Positions 10,240 through 22,055 of a stretch of DNA of 64,000 nt are shown piece after piece (the first letter of the stretch is position 1; every line of letters begins with the position of its first letter). The stretch is from Undaria pinnatifida. Lineage: Eukaryota > Sar > Phaeophyceae > Laminariales > Alariaceae. A program made the translations under genes and the position numbers. Location: NCBI GenBank assembly GCA_012845835.1, contig JABAKD010000010.1, positions 10,420,311-10,484,310 of the forward strand, written 5' to 3'. The notes beneath the pieces were generated by a model, which saw only the letters and a program-made list of their open reading frames with translations, was not told the DNA's origin and searched no databases.

Positions 10240-12340
10240 ATACTCTTGTTTGATACGTACTGCAAGCGTCTCAACCTACTCCGTTGTACTTTTTTGAAGG
10301 GTTCAACTCCCGTTGCTTGGTGGATGTACGTACTGAATACTGGTATTTAGTCGCAGTTTATACAAGGTTCCCCTTCGGACGAAGGGTGACGCAAGGCTGC
10401 TGCTTTTGCACCCCCGTGCAATCGCCCGTAACCTTACGGTAGAGCATGGAGCTATACTGCAATGTAAACGATTCGAGTTTACCGGAAGTGAAGGTAGGGA
10501 CGACCCAGAGAATATATATTAACGGATATAAATTCGTCTAGAGAGGGTGGCCGATACAAGCAGCCCAACCGGGCTCGCTTTCACAGGCCTTTTTGGCCCA
10601 ACTAGCCCAAGAAGGCTTGCTTCTGGCTTGACAGATCGATCATGGTTCGCAACCACTGAAATCTTTTGGGGGAATAGATAAGCATTTTTCTCTAGCTTTC
10701 CACTAGCTCTGTCAATAAGCTTTTCGCATCGCCTGGTTTCTTGCCCGCCGGTTTGTAGCTTTTTAGCCCTAGCTCTTTTCGCTACTACAGCAGTACATAT
10801 TTCTCTAGTTCTTCACTAGCTCCTTCAAGAAGCTTTTCGTATCGCCCGGATTTCTTGCCTGGTTTCTAGCTCCTTAGCCCTAGCCCTTGTCGCTACTACA
10901 ATAACAGCAGTAGTAATATTAGTAGCTGGTCAGATCACCATCACTGTAGCTATCACCCGAGACCTTGAAGCTGTTTATTTTCATCTACGAGTAGCCTGAC
11001 AACTTTTAATCGTCGACCGTTTCAGCCTCGCAAATTGAACGACGGCTACACACTCAGGCAGTCGGGCGGCAACTTTTCGCGACAAGAAGAGAACTGCCGC
11101 GCCAACTCGACGTTTCACTCGGACCATAGCACACAACAATACAAGCGTCATGTTGCTGGAAGCTATGGCGAAGCCGCCGAAAGCTGCAAAATAGACGCAA
11201 AGGAAGCCAAGCCGTGCAAGCAGAAGCATAACACCATACAATTACACGAGTCTAGAACACCAAATCGCGACAAGATCGTTACTGGTTCCCCCAGAGCGGC
11301 CGCTGTCCCATGTGCTCTCAGCTCGCCAATCGCTTTGGCGCGACGTTTGGGCCTGTATTTTCGCTCAAAAGTTCGAGTGATCGGACGTTGCGTAGTCTAT
11401 TCCGGATGGGCCAGGGAAAGCTAGGCAGGGGGACTCGAAAACAGAAGAATGCGACAACACACACTCCTGCCCATGCACAACCAAACAAGCAGGTGGGGAT
11501 GGATTTCTGCACGTACTTGGTACACGTACGAGAAAAAAATGCATTATTTATTATCTTTGTTTATCTGATTTTTAGTCTCTCAAAAACCAAGTTATTTCTT
11601 TCGATCGGCCGATTCCGCTGGTTCTTCCATAGTGTTTCCTGCTGCTTGATGCTGTTTTTTTCTCGTTATTTATCACCGTTTCTTCTCTCCGCCGACAAAG
11701 TGTATGCGCTACGGCCACATGGTGGTTGCATTATACCTGTGAAGGAAGCGGGGCAGCTAATTTTATACTTCTGTACATACAATAAACTGCGGTACACAAC
11801 ATAAAAGTGATGGTTGTGCTACTATTATGAATAATGTATTTCACACATCGCTTTTAAAACATGGTCGGGACGACAGAACGCTCTTCTTCTCGCTGCGTAA
11901 ACAATCAAGTGCGCGCACGAAAAAAACGGCACTACGCATTTTCTCTTCCGGCGTCATCCTCTTCACGTAAATAAATCCCCGCCTCCGAAGGGAACAGTTT
12001 GGTTTTTACTCTTCTCGCGTGCCCCGCTCCTATTCCCTTACATTACCAGCTGTCTGTGCTACTTCCACGACATTTCTACAGTTTCGTCAGTCTTGAGCCG
12101 TCTGCTCTCGCTTCACCTCTCCTGCATGTCCCTGTCTATTTTTTCTTATATAAATACATCTACTGAATATTAACGTGTGTTTTTGTTGCCCAACATGCAG
12201 CACATAACAACTGCAATTCGTGCATTAATAGCAGTAGCCCGACAACTACACCTATTAACGCTCCAACTAACTCGTGTTTGTACAATAACTAGTCGTCCTC
12301 CTACTGCTGCTGCTGCTCTCTTTGTTTCACTTTACTCTGC
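10240..12340. other. Stretch without a supportable gene
   Basis: Between the two gypsy elements. It holds one copy of the CCGAAGGGGAACC repeat (about 10366-10385, minus), the tandem repeat at 10686, and AT-rich sequence with TATA-like 'CTTATATAAATAC' near 12145. No reading frame here has recognisable motifs or convincing splice borders. Confidence 0.6.
10686..10906. repeat. Tandem duplication, ~114-bp unit, 2 diverged copies
   Basis: Both units start TTTCTCTAG (10686 and 10800), share 'GCTTTTCG.ATCGCC.GG' and end in 'CGCTACTACA'. They differ at many positions, so the duplication is old. Confidence 0.85.
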
Positions 12341-12352
12341 GCGAAAACAACC

Positions 12353-13417
12353 ATGTCTTACTATTCAGTGCAGGACGGGCTGTTGTTTAAATCGTTCCTT
12401 CCGGGATATCTTCGAAAACGAAGCACCTTCCGCGATCAACTCGTAGTACCGGAGGCCCTCGTTGGATTAATTTTGCACGCCTACCACGATCACGTTCTAT
12501 CCGGAGGACACCTCGCATCTCGCCCGACTTCTGAAAAAAAACGCCAGAAATATTGGTGGCCCACCATCAGCCGCGACGTACGAGAATGGTGCGAAAAATG
12601 CCAAGCTTGTCAACGACGAAAAACAGAACACAATACACCCAAACTCCCGACAGGCCATTTACCTGTCGAGCGGCCATTTCAACGAATATCGGTTGACTTA
12701 GTAGAGTACAACTCGGTATCAACGTCAGCCGCAGGGATCGAATGTAAATACGTTCTCTCGATGATGGACAACCTGACGAGGTTTGCGGTGCTGTTACCGG
12801 TACGTAATAAAACGGCCGAAACAGTAGCCAATGCCATAATCGAGAGAAAAATCAGCATTTTCGGCCCACCAGAAACCTTGCACAGCGACCAAGGCCCCGA
12901 ATTCGAGAATAAGGTGATATACCAACTGCAACAAATACTCGGATACAAAAAGATCCGCACAACGCCGTACCGGCCGCAGGGTAATTCAGTGTCCGAACGG
13001 GTGCACTCAACGTTGCACAACATGCTAGCAATGCACAGTGCAACCGATCAAAGCAACTGGGCCACTCTCTTACCGTTTGTACAGCTAGCGCACAACACTA
13101 GTTTCAGTGCAACGATGCATGAAACACCATTCTTCTCAAGGTTCGGACGAAAGCCCCGACTCCCAGTCGATGTAAACCTCGGTATTCCTCATGAAGGAAC
13201 AACAGCAGACACCGAGGAATTGGCACAAAACACACGGAACAATTTGCAAATCGCTCTTGAGCTCGCACGCCGAAACCTAACCGAGCGTGCAGACAAACAG
13301 GCAGAACAGAATAGCAAACTTAAACCGTATCCGGTGTTCAAACCTGGACAGGAAGTACTCGTGTACAGACCTTACCAGGATTCAGATGGGCCCAACCCGA
13401 AACTGCTATTACCATGA
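12353..13417 (+). CDS. Ty3/gypsy (chromovirus-type) integrase
   Basis: 354 codons. Residues 42-90 hold the HHCC zinc module: 'HAYHDHVLSGGHL', 'YWWPTISRDV' and 'CEKCQACQRRK'. The rve catalytic core follows, with D115 in 'ISVDLVEYN', D179 in 'LHSDQGPEF' and E215 in 'QGNSVSERVHSTL', giving the DX35E spacing of an active-type core. The tail 'FKPGQEVLVYRP' is the start of the C-terminal domain. Integrase inserts element cDNA into the host genome. It starts right at the integrase N-terminus, with no RT or RNase H upstream, and stops at a TGA in the C-terminal domain. It is probably a truncated element; no LTR pair was found. Confidence 0.93.
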   Translation: MSYYSVQDGLLFKSFLPGYLRKRSTFRDQLVVPEALVGLILHAYHDHVLSGGHLASRPTSEKKRQKYWWPTISRDVREWCEKCQACQRRKTEHNTPKLPTGHLPVERPFQRISVDLVEYNSVSTSAAGIECKYVLSMMDNLTRFAVLLPVRNKTAETVANAIIERKISIFGPPETLHSDQGPEFENKVIYQLQQILGYKKIRTTPYRPQGNSVSERVHSTLHNMLAMHSATDQSNWATLLPFVQLAHNTSFSATMHETPFFSRFGRKPRLPVDVNLGIPHEGTTADTEELAQNTRNNLQIALELARRNLTERADKQAEQNSKLKPYPVFKPGQEVLVYRPYQDSDGPNPKLLLP

Positions 13418-13924
13418 CGAGGACCGTATGTCGTTTGCTCACAATGATCACCAGTGGTGTATAGAGTACGACTCACGAACGACACCCGACAGGTGTTAGC
13501 ACACCTAGCCCATACAAAGCCGTACCATCAACGGGAGACACAACCCGCACCTTAATTTGAGAAGCTGGCGGAAATATTTTTAGGGGAGCCTATTCCCCTA
13601 CCCGAGTTGGACCATCCAGACGCACCTCAACCCAAAATTGAGTCCTACTTCGTAGATAGGGTATTAGATCATAAACGGGGACCTGGAAGACCAAGCCCCC
13701 CCAACTACAAGTACCACCTAAGACTCCGAGGATACGGCCCTGAATCCGACCTCGAGTATCGCTCGGACGAAATACCCCAATGTCACGAATTGATTGCCGC
13801 ATACCGAGCCCAAAAGAGTTTGCAACTCGCGATAACCCCACCTTCTTCGCCCCCCCTCCCTTCTCTCGGGAAACAGAAGCGCACAGTAGGCCGGGACGAG
13901 CACGAATCGAGACAGCGCAAATAG
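13418..13924 (+). pseudogene. Integrase C-terminal domain and chromodomain, interrupted by stops
   Basis: Past the TGA at 13415-13417 the same frame reads 'RGPYVVCSQ', another TGA, then 'SPVVYRVRLTNDTRQV' and 'LAHLAHTKPYHQ', the usual end of a gypsy integrase. From 13607 another frame codes for a chromodomain: 'IESYFVDRVLDHKRGPG', 'YKYHLRLRGYGPESDLEY', 'IPQCHELIAAYRAQ'. Chromodomains steer integration toward marked chromatin. The stops and frame change make this copy non-functional as read. Confidence 0.85.
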
Positions 13925-15520
13925 ATTCTCAAATGCTCCGCGGCGTAACCAAATAACGAACAGGTTGGCAAACACAGTCGACTCAAATGTAGGCACAAGA
14001 GTCAACAACGGTGATGAGAGTAGCACCAGCAGACAAGGCAGTACACACTCGTGTCTACCATGATCTGACGGGCACTCTACCCGGCATTCCGGTGGGAATA
14101 GCCGGGGCAAGGAGACGTAAAGAGAATTGTTGCACCTGACGGGGAGAGGCTGTAAGAAGCGTGACACCTCATGTCCGTGCCCGACACTCCGTTCCAAACG
14201 GTACAAATCAGCAACAGCACCGTCAAGCCACAAGATTGTTCGAACACTAAACACACGCGGGGAATAAGACCCACGCGATTCCGCCCCACCTAAAACGAAG
14301 TCACACGTTGATGCACCTAGATCAACCGAGCCGACTCCGAGTGAAAATATCTAGGCGGACCCGTCCACAAAAGAGAAATCAACGAACAATTTCGCTGCCC
14401 GTGGTTTCCAGAACAGCAAACACGAGGGGCGCACCAGTACGTGTGGCCACACGGAATACGTGCATTGAGATAATATTTGGAAACCCCATACAACTCAAGT
14501 ATACGCCGTCAGCATGCAAGCTCGAAAATGTAACTTCGCTGGACCGGTGTTTCACGCCCGTGTTTACTAAACACGTCAGTTATAAGGAGTGGATGCACGC
14601 ATATAACAGCTGCTGTGTCTCGATCCGATAAATCGACACCCCGTTTCCCAAGTTTGGCATCCTCCCGATGACCGCTACAATACCATCCCTAGCTAAGATG
14701 GGCTTGCAGCGAATACAGAGGGGGGTGATGTGGAATACAGGGTCGTAGATACCTATCGTAGATCTCGTACACGCATGCGCGAGAGGACACGTCACCGGTC
14801 AGGCAATACACGATCCCAGGTCGCGAGCGGTGTCACCCGTCATAGACGGCGTTGATCCGTCCCCGGAAGGTCAGCCACCGAAAGATTATCCCGCCGCATG
14901 ACGAGAGGGCATAAGCCCACCGTCACTCTAGCTTTAGCATCTTCTTGCTACATCTAAGAGAGAAAGGTTTCAGCGTGCGCCCGCTGTGGAGGCGGTCGTC
15001 AAGGGACCTCAGCACCGCGACGCCCTCTCCGCTTCGACTTCAGCTCCGTGACCCCATCTCCGCTCTGACGTCAGCTACGAGACGAGTACAAGACCTCCGG
15101 GACCGCCCTCTCCACTTCGACACCAGGATCCGTGAGACGCCAGGCTCCATACAAGTCCGCCTTTCTTTACGTTTCTCTGGTATCGCTCATACCTTATTAA
15201 TAATGAGATTATGTTACTCCTACTTAGCTGCTGCTGGCTCCTTCTGTTTTGCTGCTGTGGTACTATTAATACTGCGTCGTATGCTTTCATTCTCTTCTCT
15301 TGCGCCGCCCTCCGTTGGTCTGCTCGCCTACCTTTGATCTTTATTGTCTAGTTTGCCGTTTCCTGCCACGTGGTTTAGTGCTTCGGTTCTACGCTCACTC
15401 TTTATTCTGCCTAGCATTCTGCCTACATATACTACACCTCCGAAGGGAGAACTTGTACGTATAGATGATGATAATGTTGAAGCTCATTCCTGGTACTATT
15501 GCTGTGCATATAAGCTTACC

Positions 15521-15604
15521 GCAACTGCGGCTTTCATGTACCCGGCGTATAAGCATTCGGCCGCAACTGCGACTTTCATGTACCCGGCGTATAAGCATTC
15601 GGGT
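15521..15604. repeat. 42-bp tandem repeat, 2 copies
   Basis: Two units beginning GCAACTGCG[G/A]CTTTCATG and containing CCCGGCGTATAAGCATTCGG, nearly identical. Confidence 0.9.
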
Positions 15605-17799
15605 GCAACATAAAAATTCAAACTGCAGTTTGTTGTTGTGCTCAGCATGTTTCACGCGTGCAGCATGATGATTTTTACTACTGCTTGCTGTGTACGCAGT
15701 ACAAAAATCAAAAAACGATCTACCCCCCGGGGGTACAAAAAACACGATCACATCACAGGTACATTAAAGCTTGAGCATAAAAAAAACTCTAGAGCAGTAC
15801 CGTACGCGACAGCAATTTCGAATTTGGCAGCTCAGACTTTCAGGCAAGAGTTGTGGACGGAAATAAGAACATGGCCCATTTTGTGCTGAAAACAGTGTAG
15901 AGCGCACCCTGCCTTTTACATAAGAATTTCAGCCTGGCCAGAAATAAGAGACCCTTCACTGGTGTCGCATACCAGGTACTCTGTAAAGAGGTTTGCGCAT
16001 TTAGAAAAATGTCCGTTGTTGGTACAATAGTTTGCGCAAAACCTGGAGTTTCTCCGTCTGGCGTTTCTTCACGCATTGTTCAATATTGAATATTTTTTCC
16101 AGGGTTTTCGGAAAACACGAAAATACACCGATGGGTGGCCGGCGGCCATGTGATACGTCATAGCTTGCCGGTGCATTTTGAGGCGCGATACACTGTTGTT
16201 GGTGCCTACATGGTACCTGCTTGGAACAAATCAGTGGCACGTGAGGCACGGGAGAACTCCACAACAACAGCAGCACAGCAGCAGCACAGTGGCACGGTGA
16301 CAACGGCGTGCTTCTGCTGTTCTTCTTTCTCCGGTTGCGTGTTGCAAAAATATTGGGGGTTGTGCCTCGCAATTGTCGTATCATATCAAACGAGTATCAG
16401 TATTCTGTGCATTATCTGTTATGCGTACACAAGCTGCCCTCCGCTGCTGCTGCTGCTGCTGCTGCCGCTGCTGCTGCTGCGTGCGGTTTGCCCAACTTCA
16501 AACGCAGGCCGCAAAAGGGTTTGCTGTACTCTGCTGCGATTTACTGTGCGACGGTTTCGGCGCGTCTGGCGTTGTCGCTGCAGCGCGAGGTGTTGTGGTA
16601 CTCTCACTAAAGCACCTCACATACCAGGTATCAATACAAGTAGCTGGTGCCATAGGTATGTATGACACACAACTGACGTTTTGAGAAAATGAAAAAAAAA
16701 AACAAAGGCCCGCAAGGAGTTAAAATATTTGCAGTCAATGGCCAAAAAGACCGAAAGGTCCAGCAGCAGGCAGCAGGTGCAGAAAATCTTGTCGGTCCCA
16801 GTAACAACCACCGGGAAGAAATTCGAAAGTATGCTTCATACTGCTGCTGTACCAATCGCACCCCAAGCTCATACGAATAAACTTTCCAAGTACGAGTACG
16901 CGTATCTTACAGAGACCTATGATATAAATACACGAGGACACTCTCGTATTGCTGCATGCAGCAGCTCTGGGGGCGCCTGTCGCCCACGGAGACGACGAGG
17001 TTCTGCTGCGCAAGGTTGTGGCAAGCTGCGTTTGGCCAAAAAAAACGTGCCGTCAGCCAATTCTAAAAGGGTAGCTTGACTGTTAATGGCTACTTTATTT
17101 ACTTCCTTAACACCCAACTCTCCAGCTTCTTCATCCGAAGGCAAAAACGCGGAAACCGAATCTGCATTCTACTTTATCACACACCGTATGGCCGCTCGGG
17201 CAAGGGAGTCGTTTCGTTGAGCGACGGCCCCCTTGACGTCGTTGCGCTCGCATAATCCAAAACGGAGAAGCTGAACGGGGCTAGCATGCCCGGTATTTGC
17301 GCGGGGCTAACGGTCGAAAAAATCCGTGCAATATCTGCGATCAGGAAGTCAACTACGTCCGGGCCGGGCTCAATTTTCAGTTTACCCTTTACGTTGCCCT
17401 ACGCAGTGTCGACAGTGTTAATAATACGACTCCTACCCTCCACACGTTGCACGCCATTTACGTGCCGGTGCAGAGTAGCGGCGGCGGGCCGCCCCTTTTA
17501 AGAAACTAGGAATAGGACCATGTAGTGTGGGAGAAATGTAGTAGGAGCCAAGCTCTTACACTTGGGTATGCCATTTTTTTTTTCTTTCTCACACTTCTAC
17601 TTTCCAGCTTCTGGACAAGCCGTGGTCACAGGTGTCGTCCCTTCCCCCCCCCCCGGTTCTTGCCTTCAATTTTTATCGCGCATAGGGTTCGGCAATCCCA
17701 CTGCTCGTCGATTTTTCATTGAGTGTTACTAACTCACGCTCTCGCGCTTTCCACAAGTCAATTTGTGCACAAGAAAAAGTCCCAACGAACTTGTACGAG

Positions 17800-17890
17800 T
17801 ATGCATTCGGCGGGGCTCGAACTCACGAAACTGGCCTATACCAGGCTCGAGGATAACCTGATACGCCACCGGGGCAACCGAACGACAGCC
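17800..17890 (-). other. tRNA-like sequence with pol III A/B-box resemblance
   Basis: On the minus strand 'TGGCGTATCAGG' resembles the A box and 'GAGTTCGAGCCCC' the B box at tRNA-like spacing. The T stem and acceptor stem do not pair cleanly, so this is more likely a tRNA-derived repeat or decayed tRNA than a working gene. Confidence 0.3.
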
Positions 17891-18147
17891 TGACAAACCC
17901 CCGAGTGCCTGTCCTTCGCGTAAAGCGTTGTTTCCAACCACACGGGAAGGGCAACGAGCCTAGTTTCTTGCTACGGAAGTTGTGTGCATAAGTCTTGAAC
18001 AATAATTCAGAGCTAGCTCCGCCGATTTATTCGGCGACAGACGATGTAGACATCGAGTAAGTTTCGCAGCACGCGCAACCACTGAAAATCAAAGCGCATC
18101 GGTTTAACCGGGGTCCGGTAGGAACTCTCAATGTTCAGTGCGAAACC

Positions 18148-18680
18148 GTGCGGAACGGGCATGAAGCGTTGACTTGGGAGCGTGAGACGAGCATGGACCG
18201 GTATGACGGTGACGTAGTGACGAAGCATTGGTGCAGTGATGCCGCTAATCAAGGTGGGGCCGATAACCGACGGTTCCGGTTGGTCCAACGCCTTGCTGCC
18301 TATCGTGCGGACGCCCGTTTGCGCAACACCATATTTTGCCTCATCGGTTACTGTCTAGCAAAGAACATCAGAAGCCGGCCAAGCTGCTGGCCGAGGGCAT
18401 GGAGGATGTTTACATCTATTTCAAGATGGCAGCAGAAGGATGGCAGATCGGGATAATTCAAGACATGGCAACGGGGGAGAACATCTACCTTACACCGTTA
18501 AATTTTTAGATTTACCGTAGAAAAACGTTTTAAGGTGGCGTTCACGGAGGATAAGTACACAGTAAACTTGGAAGCAGCGCTTTCGGCCTGGTGTTTCCAG
18601 ATGTTCGGCAGAATGAAGTGCGTGAGGCGGAAGATGATTTAATCGGGAAGGGTCCAGGGATTACGTCTTTCTGCGAAGAA
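18148..18680 (+). pseudogene. Decayed coding sequence of unknown family
   Basis: Protein-like text continues across shifting frames: 'ALTWERETSMDRYDGDVV' and 'RFRLVQRLAAYRADARLRN' in one frame, then 'HQKPAKLLAEGMEDVYIYFK' and 'MAAEGWQIGIIQDMATGE' in another, then 'PYTVKFLDLP', a stop, and 'KVAFTEDKYTVNLEAALSA'. I do not recognise the family. The 'GW.IG.I...YTVKF' pattern recalls small beta-barrel modules seen in some transposases, but that is only a resemblance. At least two frameshifts are needed, so it is a relic. Confidence 0.4.
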
Positions 18681-18699
18681 TGGTGGGTTTGTGTCAGGG

Positions 18700-20800
18700 T
18701 GGGCCGGTAAGAAATCAATTTAATCATCGAAATGGGTTGCTTTGTGGGTGGACTGGGAATCATGTGGTGATTGGGCCGGTTGCATCAACATCTTTAGAAT
18801 ATGTTGAGAATGCCGTCCGGGGAAAGATTGTGATTATTAGTACGGTTGCATCGACGCCCTCCGATTTTTTTAGGCGGTCGTTAGGGGAAGGGCTGGGGAA
18901 TTGGAACCGCTTGCATCAAAGCCCCCAGATTTCGTTGAGGCTGCCGCACGGGGGGGTGGGTGGGTTTGCATTCGCGTTTCGTTGATGGCAGTGAGCGATT
19001 CACCAGGTATAGGTCTCGAAGGAAATTGTCAAGTCGCCAACCCACCCAACTTTGGGTGAGTAGGGTAAGACTTGGATTATTCTTTGTATTTCTACCATCG
19101 CTCAGAGCGAGACTGTGCTGTCCGTTTCCGTCTTGATCGATAGTCTAGTCTGAGTGGTGTTCATTGAGAGATAAAGTCACGGAGGACGTTGGCATACCGC
19201 CTTTTGGTTTGATAGGAAAACCGAGATTGTCATCGGGATTTTTGTTTGGTCATGAGGTATCATTTAAAAGTGGCAGCAACGAACGCGCGTTTTTTATTGT
19301 CGACAGATGAGATGTGTGTGATAATTCTGCTCTCACTTCTTACGCTTACGGTTGATGCTTTTGAACAGCAACTAAACTGTTCACACTTTAGTTACGATTA
19401 AAAAGAAGGGTGGGCAAATGTAGTACGAAGTGAACGTGCTGAATCATCATCAAGAAAACCGAAAATAATGCTGTTAACCATTACGAGGAACGTTTGGGTG
19501 GGATAGGGTGAAGCGAGTCTTCGTGGTAAATTGTGGTCCGTGCGCAGACCCTGAGCTGAACCGCTAATACATGCGTTATGTTTACCGTAGATGGATAGGG
19601 ACTTTATGCACCTAGTTGGAATATTCCTTAATTTGGATATGAACCTAGTTTTATTGGACATGGTCTTCGGAGATAATAAGGATAAAAAAAGGGGTCTGGT
19701 ATCAAAAAGATGCGGGTCAATTACTACATCGGTTTAAGGTTCTGGGTTGTATGAATCGTAGTATCGAGGTGGTTAGCAGTGCGACAGCGCAAAGAATGTC
19801 CTTCTTCGTGTATTGCTAAAAACGTGAGTTTCGGTTGGATTCAGAAGTGACAACAATTACAGATAAGACGAAACGGGACGCAGTTGAGAACCGCCACTTT
19901 TGACTAATAAGGGTTGAACAGGTTGGGTGTGATTAGTTAGATAAAATACATCGTGAGAGTCGGAAAACAAGAGATATGACATATAGCGAAAAAGACAGCA
20001 GCAAGCAGTTGCTGGTTTATATTGCCTCGTGTAGTACCCTCGTGTTCAGAGATCGAGAGACACCGAGAGAACAAGTTGCTTCGAGTCCTGATCGATGAGT
20101 GGCAAGAGCTGAGCCGTACGACGTCAAGCCTTGAGACGCCGCAAACAGAGAGGCTAGAGACATCAGAGGGTTGGCGAAAAAGATTGGCTCACGGTTGAGG
20201 TGTAAGGATTGTTTGAGCGGAGATAGAACGAGGCAGTTATTTGTGAGGTTGGGTTTGGTGTGAGGCAGCAGTAGCAATACTTAAACACGCACTCACGACA
20301 CCAGAAGACTATATACCTGGTATCATTCCGAGAATCCAAAGCTTGCATCGTTATCTATCTAACAATATATCAAGTTGCAGTAACAGTGCTGATAAGTCAG
20401 GACAGTTAGCCATAGGCCAGGGGTGCTTCGCTAGCAATAAGGGAGATAGTAGGCCTCATTAGGTTTGTATCGCGCACACTCTTATACCACGAAAGCTAAC
20501 GGTTCAACCCAGCATCGACCCTAGCGGTCTACTGTTTTTGTTTCCAATCGTTTTTTTCTCTTGTTTTTTTCTTCTCCTTATTATCGTTTTTTTGTTCCTT
20601 GCAAGCAGTGCGGTGTGCTGCGGTGTGCTGGCTTGGTATTTTGGTTGCCCGCGTCTTCATTGCGGTTCATTGCATGGTCAAATCACCTCGCTGTATTTGC
20701 AATGTGTGTCTCTGTCTCGTAGTTTGTTACCACAGATCTCGTCTCTCTAGGAGGTATCGGCACGGACACTGGTTGCGCTGGATGAAGATGGGTGGAACTA
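18700..20800. other. No supportable gene
   Basis: Mixed G/T-rich sequence with one TACCTGGTA motif at 20314. No conserved motif or splice-bounded exon was recognised. Confidence 0.5.
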
Positions 20801-20811
20801 CTTATTAAGCA

Positions 20812-20905
20812 TCAGCTTAACCCCTTTAGAACCCCAAAACCCCTCCCTATACTAATTTCAAGTAATTTTGTCCCCGAAATGGATTTCCAGTTGAAAGGCG
20901 TTAAT
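20812..20905 (+). repeat. Dispersed ~90-bp repeat, copy 1
   Basis: 'CTTAACCCCTTTAGAACCCC' followed by 'AAAACCCCTCCCTATACTAA' and 'GGATTTCCAGTTGAAAGGCG'. Copy 2 lies in the same orientation at 44816-44912. Confidence 0.85.
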
Positions 20906-21579
20906 GTGAATAACACAGACGGAGTAAGATACATGACTCGTTGGGTTTCATGTCCGATTTCACCTCTAACTATCTTATATAGGGGAAGATAGGTCTACTG
21001 ATTAGAGATCGAATGTCAAGAGTAGATTTCTCTGGTTAGTCAAGACCAAACCCGTCTCGAGGTACCCGTGAGCCTCACTATATATAACATGGTAGCTGCT
21101 AGTTCGAAAATAGTTGGCAGTTGGCGTGATATTTTGTATTGACATACAAGGGGGCTTCGCCGGCGGCCTGAACGGATGCCGGTCGCAGACTGGCGTGATG
21201 CCCAAAATATTAGTAGCAGCTATGGATGTCGTGAAAGATGGAGGTCAGACTTAATGCCAAGAGTGTGATAGTGCTTTTCTATAGGTGGTTCGTTTGGTAT
21301 GAAGACTGCCAGAAATTTGCAGATCGCTATCTAAAAAACTACACACTCCGCAGTACGCGCGATTGATGTATCACAGCGTGCCAAGATGAGTTTCGGGAAT
21401 AAATTACGCTCACAGCTGATGTTTTCCAAGACCTCAGCTTTATTCGATCTTTTGGCCGGAGACCGACTCAGCGGGTCCACAAGGAAAGCTTAGTAGTTGA
21501 AAGATGCGAGAGAGTGGGAGAGTACTGCTGTTGTAGTGCGCAGCAGTAAGCTGGCGGTGGTTGTGGCAGCTGGTGCAGC

Positions 21580-22055
21580 TGAAGCACAGCAGCACAGCTG
21601 GCGTTTTTTCACCAACAGGCACACATATTGAGGTGTGAAAGGACACACGATAAGAACGCGTGGACCACCGCATTCAGGACAACCTGGCCACCTGGCACGC
21701 ACCACCCAAACAGCAACAGAACACAGTCCCGAATGAAAAAACGATTATTTCTGTTGAAACCCCATTTTACTCGATTGACTGGCTTGTCGATCAACTGATG
21801 CGGAGTGAAACACAGCAGCACAGGAGTTGTGTGAAAAAGGACGTTAAGCTTGCACCCATGCAGATGCTCAGCAGGATCTCAGGCGCCATGTATCATGCTT
21901 CAACATCCCCGTTGGCATTAACCGCTGTAGTGGCCCATGCCCCGAGCGCTCGTCACAGTTGTCGAAGGTTGCAGTCTATACGCCTCGTCCAAACAAAGGG
22001 CCCTCACCGAAGTCTCCAATGCTTTCGGGCATATATGTATATGTAAAATATTATC
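21580..22055 (+). repeat. ~480-bp dispersed repeat, copy 1
   Basis: Shares long blocks with 26117-26610, including 'ACCAACAGGCACACATATTG', 'GATTATTTCTGT' and 'GTGGCCCATGCCCCGAG'. It starts at a CAGCAGCACAGCTG tract and ends in a short AT tract, so the family is probably mobile. No open frame with motifs is shared by both copies. Confidence 0.85.

Larger units (their letters stand above)
13930..18010. other. Gene-poor stretch after the integrase relic
   Basis: Probably begins with the untranslated 3' part of the gypsy element (no LTR partner found). It also holds a 42-bp tandem repeat at 15521-15604, a (GCT)n tract at about 16442-16485, two TACCAGGTA motifs (15970, 16622) and one CCGAAGGG-type repeat (15440). 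At 17297-17509 a 70-codon frame has 'NPCNICDQEV', a lone CxxC pair with no other support. Confidence 0.5.

Noticed and set aside
10981-11241. Minus-strand ORF starting with a signal-peptide-like hydrophobic stretch
   Set aside because: No promoter, splice site or downstream motif; hydrophobic starts occur by chance in T-rich sequence.
17800-17890. A true tRNA gene on the minus strand
   Set aside because: A/B boxes look right but acceptor and T stems do not pair well; kept only as tRNA-like sequence.
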